A stretch of 64,000 nucleotides of DNA from UMGS1498 sp900552335. Lineage in GTDB: Bacteria; Bacillota_I; Bacilli_A; RF39; UBA660. The position numbers were made by a program, and so were the translations under genes. Shown here piece by piece: positions 46,741 through 55,688 of this stretch (within the stretch, counting starts at the first letter, position 1; the number at the start of each line of letters is the position of its first letter). Under the pieces are notes generated by a model. It had not been told where the DNA came from. It made no database searches and saw only the letters and a list, made by a program, of their open reading frames with translations. The stretch spans positions 1 to 64,000 of the forward strand of contig CABSFU010000006.1 of the NCBI GenBank assembly GCA_902477075.1, read 5' to 3'.

Positions 46741-47208
46741 TTATTTTGTTTGTAAACTATGTTCTTGTTTTTTTTCTAAATTTAATTGAATATAAATTTC
46801 TTCCTTTATTTCTTGTATTTCTACCCCATTTATTTCTTCTGTAGCTGAAAATAAATAGTTTAACATTTTTTGTATTTCAAACAAATGATGATTTGTTTTT
46901 ACTGTCTTACCTTTATAATTCTTTGGAAATATATAATACTTTTTGTTTTCTTTTTTATATTCTTCTAAAATAGTAGCAAATAAATAATGAACATATTCTA
47001 ATAAAAAGACAATGTCTTTGTTTTTCGCATAGCAGTCATCTTCTAAATAATATAATTCAGCATTTTCTAATATTTTATTCATTTGTTCCTTGATAATTTG
47101 ACCAATTAATGTACTTCCATCAGTTCCAAAATCTTTTTCAGAAAGTAAAATTTCAATATTTTCAATATTATTATCTACTGTATGTACTAATAAACTTACA
47201 TTTCCCAT
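46741..47208 (-). CDS. Hypothetical protein (155 aa) inserted between nusG and rplK
   Basis: Starts MGNVSLLVHTVDNNIENIEI one base after the nusG stop, so translation is coupled. Mostly helical, with Tyr/Lys/Glu-rich sequence and no membrane span. nusG is normally followed directly by rplK; this extra gene inside the block is unusual. Function unknown. Confidence 0.75.
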   Translation of the reverse strand: MGNVSLLVHTVDNNIENIEILLSEKDFGTDGSTLIGQIIKEQMNKILENAELYYLEDDCYAKNKDIVFLLEYVHYLFATILEEYKKENKKYYIFPKNYKGKTVKTNHHLFEIQKMLNYLFSATEEINGVEIQEIKEEIYIQLNLEKKQEHSLQTK

Positions 47209-47209
47209 A

Positions 47210-47746
47210 TTAAGCTTTTTCTATTTCAGTTAAACCTAAATCAACAATTGTTTCTTGTCCAAATAAATCTAAAGCTACTTCCAAACGTTGTTGTTCCATG
47301 TCAATTGATTTTACAGTACCAAACATATTGGCAAATGGACCTGAAATTACTTTAATAGAATCACCAACATTTAAATTATTTCCAATATCTAATCTACTCA
47401 TTCCCATACTGCCTAATATTTTATCTACTTCTTGTGGTGTTAACGGGAATGGTTTCGCACCCTTACCAGATGAACCAATAAATCCAGTAACACCAGGTGT
47501 ATTTCTGACAATAAACCAAGCTTCATCTGTCATAACCATTTCAACTAAAATATATCCAGGAAACATTTTCTTAGTTTTTTCTTTTTCTTTTCCATCTTTT
47601 GTAACTTCTATTTCTGTTTGTTCTGGAACTACTACCCTATAAATATAGTCTTCCATACCCATTGTACTAGCGCGCATTTCTAGTTTTTCTTTTACCTTAT
47701 TCTCATGTCCAGAATAAGTATTAACTACATACCATTCTTTTTCCAT
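47210..47746 (-). CDS. nusG: Transcription termination/antitermination factor NusG
   Basis: 178 residues. NGN domain (WYVVNTYSGHENKVKEKLE, FPGYILVEMVMTDEAW, RNTPGVTGFIGS) and C-terminal KOW domain (VGDSIKVISGPFANMFGTV). Normal length. Its start overlaps the secE stop by one base. Confidence 0.97.
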   Translation of the reverse strand: MEKEWYVVNTYSGHENKVKEKLEMRASTMGMEDYIYRVVVPEQTEIEVTKDGKEKEKTKKMFPGYILVEMVMTDEAWFIVRNTPGVTGFIGSSGKGAKPFPLTPQEVDKILGSMGMSRLDIGNNLNVGDSIKVISGPFANMFGTVKSIDMEQQRLEVALDLFGQETIVDLGLTEIEKA

Positions 47747-47925
47747 TAATGAATCACCGTCTTAATTGTTGATAAAACAACATCTAATAGTCCAAAAAAT
47801 GCGCTGAAGACTACTACAACACAAACAGTTGCGATTGAATATTTTATCAATTCTTTTTTTTCTGGCCATCTAACTTTAGCCATTTCTTTTTTTACACTTA
47901 CCAAAAATCTTGCTAATTTTTTCAT
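47746..47925 (-). CDS. secE: Preprotein translocase subunit SecE
   Basis: 59 residues, ATG at 47925 behind AGGAGC. It reads MKKLARFLVSVKKEMAKVRW then PEKKEL, the conserved SecE motif, and has one transmembrane helix (SIATVCVVVVFSAFFG). Its TAA overlaps the nusG ATG. Forms the SecYEG channel. No rpmG is seen upstream. Confidence 0.95.
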   Translation of the reverse strand: MKKLARFLVSVKKEMAKVRWPEKKELIKYSIATVCVVVVFSAFFGLLDVVLSTIKTVIH

Positions 47926-47992
47926 GTAACAGCTCCTTTTTCATTATATGATTTTTTTCAAAATAAAAACACCTTTTTGCGTGTCTAAATAA

Positions 47993-48021
47993 ATAATAGC
48001 AGTTATTATTTGATTTGTCAA
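47993..48021 (-). promoter_or_regulatory. Promoter of the secE-nusG operon
   Basis: On the minus strand TTGACA (48021-48016) and TATTAT (47998-47993) are spaced 17 nt. Downstream ACAC..GTGT with T5 could be a weak attenuator. Confidence 0.8.
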
Positions 48022-48123
48022 TAAAAGTGTTTTAAAAGTGTTCTTTATTTTTCTATTATTTTGTTTTGTTTCTTTAATCTAATTTGCGCCAGATCATTAA
48101 AGTGATTTTTTTATTATGTTTAA

Positions 48124-49131
48124 TTAAAATTTTTGACCATATATGGCTTTAATATATGGATTATTATTACAAGACTTGTAATAAGTTACTATCTTCCCAT
48201 TAAAAATTAAATATCCACATTGATCATAACCATTTGGTATAGAAGATAACCATAAAGTATAATTTTCTGTTAGATTTGGAAACAATAATGCATTTGACAT
48301 AACACCTGTTTCACTATTTTTGTAAGAAACTATAATTTGATCATAATTAGCATAGCTATCAGACAAATTCCAAGATTCCTTGTCAGCCGGTAATTTACTA
48401 ATATTTTTTAAAACAACTATTTTTTTGGATAATAATTTATTGTTGATGGCATCAATATTTTTTTGATTGGTGTTTACCAAACTAGATAAGTTTTCTACAT
48501 TGGTATTTGTTTTATCTAACTCACTTTGTAAAGCATAGTTATTTAAATTATTTTGTAATTCTTCGATATTACTTTTCATGTTTGTGATTTCATTTGTATT
48601 ATTTGTTATTTTAGTATCTAATTCTGTTACTTTTTCATCTACTAAGTTATTTACTTCATCTTTGGAATATACATTACTAACATTCCCTGTTCCATTATCT
48701 AACATTGCTACATATTTATTTGTTAAGGCATCAAAGCCTATGATACAATTTCCAGCTTTTCTTTCTCCTATGATAATTCCACTATTATAGTTTTTATATA
48801 CATAATAATTATTATTTGAGATACATATACTTGTATTTCCTTCTTTATCTAAATAGAGCTTTCCTTCTCCATCTATGGTTCCTCTATAATCTAGACTTTC
48901 TCCTTTTTTTGTACTTCCTTGATGTTCCTTATCAAACAAGAATTCATAGACTCCATCATTTTCTATCGCATACAAATTGGCAGATTCTACTAATCCCTCT
49001 ACACTAGACGCTAGTGCTTTCTTTTTACTTTCTTCGATTACATTTGTTATCATTGGTACTGTAATTAAAGTAATCACGGATAATATTACGATCACTGCTA
49101 ATAGCTCTATTAATGTAAATCCTTTTTTCAT
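48124..49131 (-). CDS. Prepilin-like protein with coiled coil and phage-tail-fibre-like tip
   Basis: 335 residues from ATG 49131 (nine bases upstream another in-frame ATG exists). Class III signal MKKGFTLIELLAVI, then a short globular region with SICISNNNYYVYKN. Next a long coiled coil at about 165-240 (heptad-like NNTNEITNMKSNIEELQNNL). The C-terminal domain (about 245-335: WNLSDSYANYDQIIVSYKN, then NNPYIKAIYGQKF) resembles tips of phage tail fibres, which often end in a KIYGIK-like strand. A fibre-like adhesin anchored by a pilin helix is the best reading. It converges in orientation with nothing nearby and has its own G9-containing leader. Confidence 0.8.
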   Translation of the reverse strand: MKKGFTLIELLAVIVILSVITLITVPMITNVIEESKKKALASSVEGLVESANLYAIENDGVYEFLFDKEHQGSTKKGESLDYRGTIDGEGKLYLDKEGNTSICISNNNYYVYKNYNSGIIIGERKAGNCIIGFDALTNKYVAMLDNGTGNVSNVYSKDEVNNLVDEKVTELDTKITNNTNEITNMKSNIEELQNNLNNYALQSELDKTNTNVENLSSLVNTNQKNIDAINNKLLSKKIVVLKNISKLPADKESWNLSDSYANYDQIIVSYKNSETGVMSNALLFPNLTENYTLWLSSIPNGYDQCGYLIFNGKIVTYYKSCNNNPYIKAIYGQKF

Positions 49132-49484
49132 GTCCTTCATCCTTCCTTTTTATAGCAACAAAAAAGAAGAGGTATTTAAAATACCCCCCCCCGTTTGCAT
49201 ATAGCAAACGTCAAAAATTCACTATCAACTGTAAAATATTTATTTAACATCCCGTTTTTTCAAAATCGTAAACTTAATTTTGGAAACTATGAGGGAAAGT
49301 ATATTTCACACTTGTAAATCTTCTCATTTGCCATTAACAAACTATATTACTATTTTTTATTTACACGTCTAATATATCAAATTTTTTCTACAAAATCAAT
49401 AATAATTATTTTATTCATTAAAACTAACATAAACATTTTAAAAAAAGTATGTTAAAATAAGAAATACGAAGGAAGTGAAAATTT
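49132..49484 (-). repeat. Prepilin leader copy 2 with G9 tract
   Basis: On the minus strand GTTTGC...GCAAAC is followed by G9, TATTTTAAATACC, then TCTTC and T6, then the SD. Homologous to 320-440 near the window start, with about 120 extra bases upstream. The rest (to 49484) contains no gene; the rarA promoter should lie near its end on the other strand. Confidence 0.7.
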
Positions 49485-50702
49485 ATGGAACCACTTGCAA
49501 TTTCTCTTAGACCACAAACAATTGATGACGTAATAGGTCAAAAACATTTATTAGGAGAAGGAAAAGTTCTTCGAAATATGGTAAATCATGGAAAATTGTT
49601 TTCCATGATCCTATATGGCAAACCCGGAATTGGCAAAACTAGTATTGCAACAGCAATTGTAAATACCCTTCACATCAAATATCGATTACTAAATGCCGTT
49701 ATTAATAATAAAAAAGACTTTGATATTGTTGTAGAAGAAGCAAAATTATTTGGTGGTATGGTCGTTATTATGGATGAAATTCACCGTTTAAATAAAGATA
49801 AACAAGATTTATTATTGCCCTACTTAGAAAGTGGGCTAATTACTCTAATCGGAATGACAACTTCTAATCCTTATCACAAAATTAATCCTGCCATAAGAAG
49901 TAGATGCCAAATTTTTGAATTAAAAGAATTAGAATTTGATGATATTTTAGATGGACTACAAAAAGCAATTAAAACCCCTTATTTAAAAGATATTCAAATT
50001 GATGAAAAAGAACTAGAAGCAATTGCTAGAATGGCTAGCGGAGACTTAAGATATGCTTACAATTTACTTGAGGTTGCTTATTATTCTACATCTGATTATC
50101 ACATTACAGAAGAAACTTTAAAAAACTTAAATGCAAAACCTATGTTCTTTCATGATAAAAATGAAGATGGGCATTATGATGTTATTAGTGCCTTTCAGAA
50201 ATCAATTCGTGGTAGTGATGTAAATGCCGCTTTACATTATGCTGCTAGATTAATAGAAGCTGAAGATTTAGATATTTTATATCGAAGAATGACTGTAATA
50301 GCTTATGAAGATATTGGACTTGCTAATCCTAGTATTGGTCCTAAAGTAGAAGCAGCTATTCAAGCAAGTGAACGTCTAGGATTACCTGAAGCTAGAATAC
50401 CTTTAGGAGATATTATTATTGAAATGGCACTATCACCAAAATCTAATACAGGACATTTGGCACTCGATGAAGCCATTAAAGATATTGAAGCCGGTTCCAC
50501 TGGAAATGTTCCAGACCATATTAAAACAAATTCTCCTGACTATAAATACCCACATGACTACCCAAATCATTTTGTAAAGCAACAATATATGCCTAATAAT
50601 TTAATTGGAAGAAAATATTTTAAACCACAAGTAACGAGCAAATATGAAGAAAGTCTTAAAAATATTTATGAAAAACTAGAAAAAATGTTTGACAACGAAT
50701 AA
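49485..50702 (+). CDS. rarA: Replication-associated recombination protein RarA (MgsA)
   Basis: 405 residues. AAA+ ATPase starting MEPLAISLRPQTIDDVIGQ, Walker A GKPGIGKT (45-52), Walker B VVIMDEIHR, sensor GMTTSNP, Arg finger region IRSRCQIFEL, and the C-terminal tetramer domain (ALHYAARLIEAED, YPHDYPNHFV). It acts at stalled replication forks. Single gene with a short SD. Confidence 0.95.
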   Translation: MEPLAISLRPQTIDDVIGQKHLLGEGKVLRNMVNHGKLFSMILYGKPGIGKTSIATAIVNTLHIKYRLLNAVINNKKDFDIVVEEAKLFGGMVVIMDEIHRLNKDKQDLLLPYLESGLITLIGMTTSNPYHKINPAIRSRCQIFELKELEFDDILDGLQKAIKTPYLKDIQIDEKELEAIARMASGDLRYAYNLLEVAYYSTSDYHITEETLKNLNAKPMFFHDKNEDGHYDVISAFQKSIRGSDVNAALHYAARLIEAEDLDILYRRMTVIAYEDIGLANPSIGPKVEAAIQASERLGLPEARIPLGDIIIEMALSPKSNTGHLALDEAIKDIEAGSTGNVPDHIKTNSPDYKYPHDYPNHFVKQQYMPNNLIGRKYFKPQVTSKYEESLKNIYEKLEKMFDNE

Positions 50703-50744
50703 ATTATGTACTATAATAGCACTCGCTTTAAGAAAAAGCCAATC

Positions 50745-50849
50745 CATATTATTGATACAACCATTTTTAAATACCTTTCATTATTCTTACCTTTCTATTA
50801 AGTATCAATAATATAGTTAAAAGCCAAGTCAAAAAAGACTTGGTTTTTT
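50745..50849. terminator. Inverted repeat and terminator between rarA and the Spo0A-C array gene
   Basis: ATTATTGATAC (about 50748) and GTATCAATAAT (about 50799) form distant inverted arms. Then AAGCCAAGTC/GACTTGGTTT (50822-50849) makes a hairpin flanked by A and T runs, usable by both convergent genes. Confidence 0.7.
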
Positions 50850-52456
50850 TATACTTTAATATTTTTAACTTGAACCAATAATTTATCAATTGATTTTTTA
50901 ATATAAACTTTATCTTTTGCTGTATCCATTTCTTCTCTATTTTTTTCATTAATTTGATCACATATTTTAAAAAGAAACTTTAAAGCATCAGACAATTCTA
51001 TATATCTATCATGTATAGAAGAAATCTTTTCATCTACAAAACCGTATGTATGGTTTAAATAAGTGATAATCTCATCTATATTTACATTATCATATTTTGT
51101 CATTCGAAATAACATATCAATCAAAATATTCATATTTTGAATACCAAATTTAGTTTGAATTTGATAAACCTCTTCTAAATATTTTTGTAAAGTAAAATGA
51201 AAGGAATAATATAGTAAGTTAGAAGATACCACATGTCTTTTACCATCTATATCAATTTCTTGCTTATCTACATTATCAAATGGATAATATCCTTTTATAT
51301 ATTCATATATAGCATATATAGCTTCCGTATTGGTAGGCCTAGTTCCACGAATAACAGGGAAAATAGCTTTTTTATCTTCCTCACTTATTCTCTTCCAAGC
51401 GGTTTCAATAGCACGGCGAATGGCTCTTTCCACCATTTTATCATCAATGCCATAATGTTTTGCTATTGTGGGATAGATACTCTTAGTAGCCGTGAAGTTG
51501 TAAATGTTCCAATCTTCTTTTATTATTTTTGTAATAAAATACTCAATATAATGACTTCCCTTTATTCGAGAATCAAACTGTAATTTAAAATAAATGAATT
51601 GTTTTAAATACCTTTCAAACGATATCTTAGACGGAATCTCTTGATCTGTTTCATTTGTGGTATTTTTTGATTGATAAATATTATCAAACAAAAAATATTC
51701 TTTCACATATTCATATATAGTATATATAGCTTCTGTATTGGTAGGCTTAGTCCCACGAATAACAGGAAAAATAGCTTTTTTATTTTCATCGCTTGCCTTT
51801 TTCCAAGCCGTTTCAATAGCATAATTTATAGAACTCTCTACTTGTTTTTCACTTGTGTTATAATGTTTTGCTATCATAGGATAAATATCTTTAGTAGAGC
51901 CAAAAGCATAAATATCTAAATCTTCTCTTATTATTTTTGCAATGAAATATTCTATGTAATGGCTTCCTTTTTTTCCAATATCAAATTGTAATGTCAAATA
52001 AATTAATTCTCTTAAATATTTTTCAAATGGTAATTTAGAAAGTACTACCTGTTCTGTCTTCTCATTATCAAAAGAATAATACTCTTTCACGTATTCATAT
52101 ATAGCATATATAGCTTTCATATTAGTTGGTCTTGTTTCACAAGCAATAGGAAAGACAGCCTGTTTATTTTGATCACTCATTCTTTTCCAAGCTGTTTCAA
52201 TAGAATGGCGAATGGATCTTTCCACCATTTTATCATTGATGTCATAATATTCCGCTATCATAGGATAAATATCTTTAGTAACACTCAATGTATAAATGTT
52301 TAAACCTTCTTTTATAACTTTAGCAATAAAATATTCTATATAATGACTGCCCATTTGATGACTTTGAAATTGTAGTTTAGGATAAAGTAATTGATTTAAG
52401 TAAAAATCAAAAGGTAAACTAGGATCTACGATGCCTTCTTTATCAATTTTATTCAT
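50849..52456 (-). CDS. Protein with three tandem Spo0A C-terminal-like DNA-binding domains
   Basis: 535 residues. Three repeats at about 17-130, 143-259 and 279-396, each with GSHYIEYFIxK, TKxIYPxIAxxYxxxxxxVE, RSIRHSIETAWKR (or RAIRRAIETAWKR) and RPTNTEAIYAIYEY. These match the Spo0A C-terminal domain (KGYxYLREAI, YPxIAxKYxTTxSRVERAIRHAIEVAW, PTNSEFIA). There is no receiver domain. Residues 400-535 are an unrelated helical region. Adjacent copies are also alike at DNA level. It may bind arrays of 0A-box-like sites. It lies four genes from sigG. Confidence 0.85.
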   Translation of the reverse strand: MNKIDKEGIVDPSLPFDFYLNQLLYPKLQFQSHQMGSHYIEYFIAKVIKEGLNIYTLSVTKDIYPMIAEYYDINDKMVERSIRHSIETAWKRMSDQNKQAVFPIACETRPTNMKAIYAIYEYVKEYYSFDNEKTEQVVLSKLPFEKYLRELIYLTLQFDIGKKGSHYIEYFIAKIIREDLDIYAFGSTKDIYPMIAKHYNTSEKQVESSINYAIETAWKKASDENKKAIFPVIRGTKPTNTEAIYTIYEYVKEYFLFDNIYQSKNTTNETDQEIPSKISFERYLKQFIYFKLQFDSRIKGSHYIEYFITKIIKEDWNIYNFTATKSIYPTIAKHYGIDDKMVERAIRRAIETAWKRISEEDKKAIFPVIRGTRPTNTEAIYAIYEYIKGYYPFDNVDKQEIDIDGKRHVVSSNLLYYSFHFTLQKYLEEVYQIQTKFGIQNMNILIDMLFRMTKYDNVNIDEIITYLNHTYGFVDEKISSIHDRYIELSDALKFLFKICDQINEKNREEMDTAKDKVYIKKSIDKLLVQVKNIKV

Positions 52457-52542
52457 GTTTTCACCTCGTGAAAAACATTATATTCTTATTATTTCTTTTT
52501 CTTTTGTTTTTACATTAAAGGTGTTCAAATTGTCATGAATAG

Positions 52543-52761
52543 TCATCTAAAATCAACTAAAATAACGTCTTCCCCTATTTTTGTTATTTGATTCCATTTT
52601 ATTTCCATTTCATTTGTATTAAAAAAATGTAATTTAGAACGTGAAACAATTAAAGAAATCATTTTTCCTTGTTCATCTAATAATACATCTATAATACTTC
52701 CTACTCTTTTTCCATCTGCTACATTAACAATATCTTTATTTTGTAAATCTGATAATCGCAC
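52543..52761 (-). CDS. YlmC/YmxH family PRC-barrel protein
   Basis: 72 residues from GTG 52761 (AGGTG 6 nt upstream). MRLSDLQNKDIVNVADGKRV matches YlmC/YmxH, small PRC-barrel proteins found near sigE/sigG in spore-forming Bacillota. Ends IGEDVILVDF. Precise function unknown. Confidence 0.9.
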   Translation of the reverse strand: MRLSDLQNKDIVNVADGKRVGSIIDVLLDEQGKMISLIVSRSKLHFFNTNEMEIKWNQITKIGEDVILVDFR

Positions 52762-52815
52762 TATGATCACCTATTTAACATTATGAAAAAAAGATATTTT
52801 TATTCAAATATCTTT

Positions 52816-54396
52816 TTAACATTTCTCTAAATATTCTTCATAAGTCATATGTAAATCTTTTACGGTTCCATCCTCTTTAATATGAATAATTCGGTTAGAG
52901 GATGTTTCAATCAATTCTTGATCAAATGTTGAAACAATAAGAGCTCCTTTAAAATTTTGACAAGCTTCATTTAAAGCTGTAATAGATTCCATATCTAAAT
53001 GATTGGTTGGTTCATCTAATAGTAAAACATTTCCTCCATTTAACATCAATTTTGAAAACATAGCTCTTACTTTTTCTCCACCAGATAATACTTGAATACT
53101 TTTTAAAGATTCTTCTCCAGAAAACAACATCCTACCTAAAAATCCCCTTACAAAAGCTTCTTCCTTATTGGTAGAATAATCTCTTAACCATTCAAATAAA
53201 GATTTATCTTCTTTAAAATAAGAACTGTGATCCTTTTCAAAATAACTGATTTTTACAGTACTTCCTATTTTAATAGTACCACTATCTGGTTGAATAATAC
53301 CTGCTATAATTCCTAAAAGAGCTGTTTTAGCAATTTCATTTTCTCCTATTAATGCTATTTTAGAATCTGGATAAATTGTTAAATTAACATTTTTTAAAAT
53401 GGTTTTTCCATCTACAGAATAATTAATTTTTTCTAATGAAATAACTTCTTTTCCTAAACTTTTTTCAATATCAAAATGAATATAAGGATATTTACGACTA
53501 GATGGTTTGATCTCATCTAGTGTAATTTTCTCCAAAGCTTTTTTTCTGGAAGTTGCTTGTTTAGACTTAGATGCGTTAGCAGAAAATCTTCTAATGAAAT
53601 CCTCTAATTCTTTGATTTTTTCTTCCTTTTTCTTATTAGAATCTTTCATTTGTTTCAACATCAATTGACTAGATTGATACCAAAAATCATAGTTACCAAT
53701 AAACATGGTAATTTTTTCATAATCAATATCAACCATATGTGTACATACGGTATTTAAAAAGTGACGATCATGGGATACAACTAAAACAGTATTCTTAAAA
53801 TTCATTAAAAAGTCTTCTAGCCATAAGATGGTTTTTCCATCCAATCCATTTGTTGGTTCATCTAGTAATAAAATGTCAGGATTTCCAAATAATGCACGAG
53901 CTAGTAAAACCTTTACTTTTTCTGTATCCTTTAAATCTCCCATTTTTTGTTCTAAATCACAATTCATCCCAAGTCCATTTAATAATTGCGCTATATCACT
54001 TTCTAACATCCAGCCGTTTTTTTCCTCAAATCGACTTTCTAATTCAGCTGCTCTAATACCATCTTCTACACTAAAATCTGGTTTGCTATAGATTACTTCC
54101 TTCTCTTTCATAATTTGATATAATTCAGCATCACCCATAATAATGGTGTCTAAAATAGTATATTCATTAAATTCGTTATGATTTTGTCTTAAAATGGAAA
54201 TTCTTTCGTTTTTACCAATGGTAATTTCTCCTGTAGTTGTATCAATTTCACCACTAATTAGTTTTAAAAATGTGGATTTACCAGCACCATTGGCACCAAT
54301 AATACCATAACAGTTATTATCTTTAAATTCCAAATTAACATTTTGAAACAAAGTTCTAGTTCCAAATCTCAAGCTCACATTATTTACTTTTAACAT
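52816..54396 (-). CDS. ABC-F family ATPase
   Basis: 526 residues from ATG 54396 (GGGTGG upstream), overlapping the upstream gene by 17 nt. Two ATP-binding domains: GANGAGKST and LLLDEPTNGLD, then GENEIAKTA (Walker A variant) and LSGGEKVRA with LLLDEPTNHLD. A linker with KKKEEKIKELEDFIRRF separates them. The second Walker A (GENEIAKTA instead of GxxGxGKS/T) lacks the Gly-Lys pattern partly. ABC-F proteins act on the ribosome; the closest group is YkpA/YbiT-like. Signature of domain 1 is weak (LKDTEKVKV). Confidence 0.92.
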   Translation of the reverse strand: MLKVNNVSLRFGTRTLFQNVNLEFKDNNCYGIIGANGAGKSTFLKLISGEIDTTTGEITIGKNERISILRQNHNEFNEYTILDTIIMGDAELYQIMKEKEVIYSKPDFSVEDGIRAAELESRFEEKNGWMLESDIAQLLNGLGMNCDLEQKMGDLKDTEKVKVLLARALFGNPDILLLDEPTNGLDGKTILWLEDFLMNFKNTVLVVSHDRHFLNTVCTHMVDIDYEKITMFIGNYDFWYQSSQLMLKQMKDSNKKKEEKIKELEDFIRRFSANASKSKQATSRKKALEKITLDEIKPSSRKYPYIHFDIEKSLGKEVISLEKINYSVDGKTILKNVNLTIYPDSKIALIGENEIAKTALLGIIAGIIQPDSGTIKIGSTVKISYFEKDHSSYFKEDKSLFEWLRDYSTNKEEAFVRGFLGRMLFSGEESLKSIQVLSGGEKVRAMFSKLMLNGGNVLLLDEPTNHLDMESITALNEACQNFKGALIVSTFDQELIETSSNRIIHIKEDGTVKDLHMTYEEYLEKC

Positions 54397-55630
54397 AACT
54401 ACCACCCTTTAATTTTTCTATATCCACAAATACAATATTTTGATCCATATCATAATGAAAAATATCTACATCTGTATATTCTGATAATTCTGTTTTATCA
54501 CAAAGTTTATTTCCTCTTGCATAAACGAAATCTTCATCATCTACATTTTGAATATAACCTGTTTGAAAATATTTTTTAACAATTTCGTCATTTACTAAAT
54601 AATAACTACCTTCACACTTAAGAAAATATAAATCATCAATAGTGTAATAGTTTTCGCCATTTACAGTTACTTTCCAATTTTCATCAAATATAATAGGATT
54701 TCCAAATAATGACTTAATTTCTTTTTTGATTGATTTATCATAACATAAATTGTCAATTGTTTGAGATAAATCAGAAAAATTTGCTGTTTCTTCCTGATTA
54801 TGATACATATTCGATAGAATTTCATAAATATCTAAAGGACTATTTAGCTGTTTTTTCCATTCATCATTCATAAGTTGAATGAACTGACAAGCATTTTCGT
54901 ATCCGACACTATTACTTAAAAAAAGTTCTACTCCTTCTACTCCTGAATCTAAATAACTTTTAATAAAGTCATCTCCATAAATATCATAAAGAATAGAAAT
55001 TTCATCATATTGTTTGGTGTATCCCTGAATATCGGAAGTAAAAAGTTGTTCTGTTAAAAAGGTTGTCATTCCTTCATCAAATGCAGTTCCTTTGCTTTCA
55101 TACATGCTAGGTGATTTGTAATATACGTTATTATGATCTTTGATATACAAATTGTTAAACATATGCCATAGCTCATGGAAATAGCAATATTTTTTATTTT
55201 CTATCGTCTTATATTCATCATGCATGTAAATGGTTGCTGTCGGAATATGATAGTAAGATTCTCTATTTTTATTTTTCATCATATCCTTTTTAGTGATCTC
55301 TTTTACTTCAAATATTTTTAAGTTTTCATTAAAAACCGTTAAATCGATATCAGGATATTTTTCTTCTAACAAATCTATAAATTCATTCGTATAAGCTCTA
55401 TATTCATCGTTAATATTCGCGTTGCTTTTTAAAGCTGTTCTAATTGTGTGGAATGTTACTTGAACTGGAAAAAATTGTTTTAATTCTTCAATAGAATCTA
55501 CCCATTCATATACCGTTCTTACCTCATAGGCCTCGACTTCATTTTTTCCAAACGGATTTTGTATCAATACTGTTGGTATCATCGCAAATAGGCATATTTT
55601 TTTATAGATCTTTTTCATTTTATATTTCAT
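54380..55630 (-). CDS. Secreted zinc metallopeptidase-like protein (HELWH)
   Basis: 416 residues with a signal peptide (KKICLFAMIPTVLIQ). Residues 152-156 read HELWH with a downstream Glu186 in FDEGMTTFL, the gluzincin arrangement. The rest is unassigned and ends in a Tyr/Asp-rich domain. Likely an exported peptidase; substrate unknown. SD GGGGG. It lies between sigG and ABC-F, so might be tied to the sporulation locus, but this is inference. Confidence 0.8.
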   Translation of the reverse strand: MKYKMKKIYKKICLFAMIPTVLIQNPFGKNEVEAYEVRTVYEWVDSIEELKQFFPVQVTFHTIRTALKSNANINDEYRAYTNEFIDLLEEKYPDIDLTVFNENLKIFEVKEITKKDMMKNKNRESYYHIPTATIYMHDEYKTIENKKYCYFHELWHMFNNLYIKDHNNVYYKSPSMYESKGTAFDEGMTTFLTEQLFTSDIQGYTKQYDEISILYDIYGDDFIKSYLDSGVEGVELFLSNSVGYENACQFIQLMNDEWKKQLNSPLDIYEILSNMYHNQEETANFSDLSQTIDNLCYDKSIKKEIKSLFGNPIIFDENWKVTVNGENYYTIDDLYFLKCEGSYYLVNDEIVKKYFQTGYIQNVDDEDFVYARGNKLCDKTELSEYTDVDIFHYDMDQNIVFVDIEKLKGGSYVKSK

Positions 55631-55688
55631 GATATCCCCCTTTTGTCGTGCCTAGCTATTATACCATATTTATGAGATTTTCAAAATA

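Noticed and set aside
47926..48123. rpmG upstream of secE
   Set aside because: No L33-like frame was found; only promoter and leader sequence are visible.
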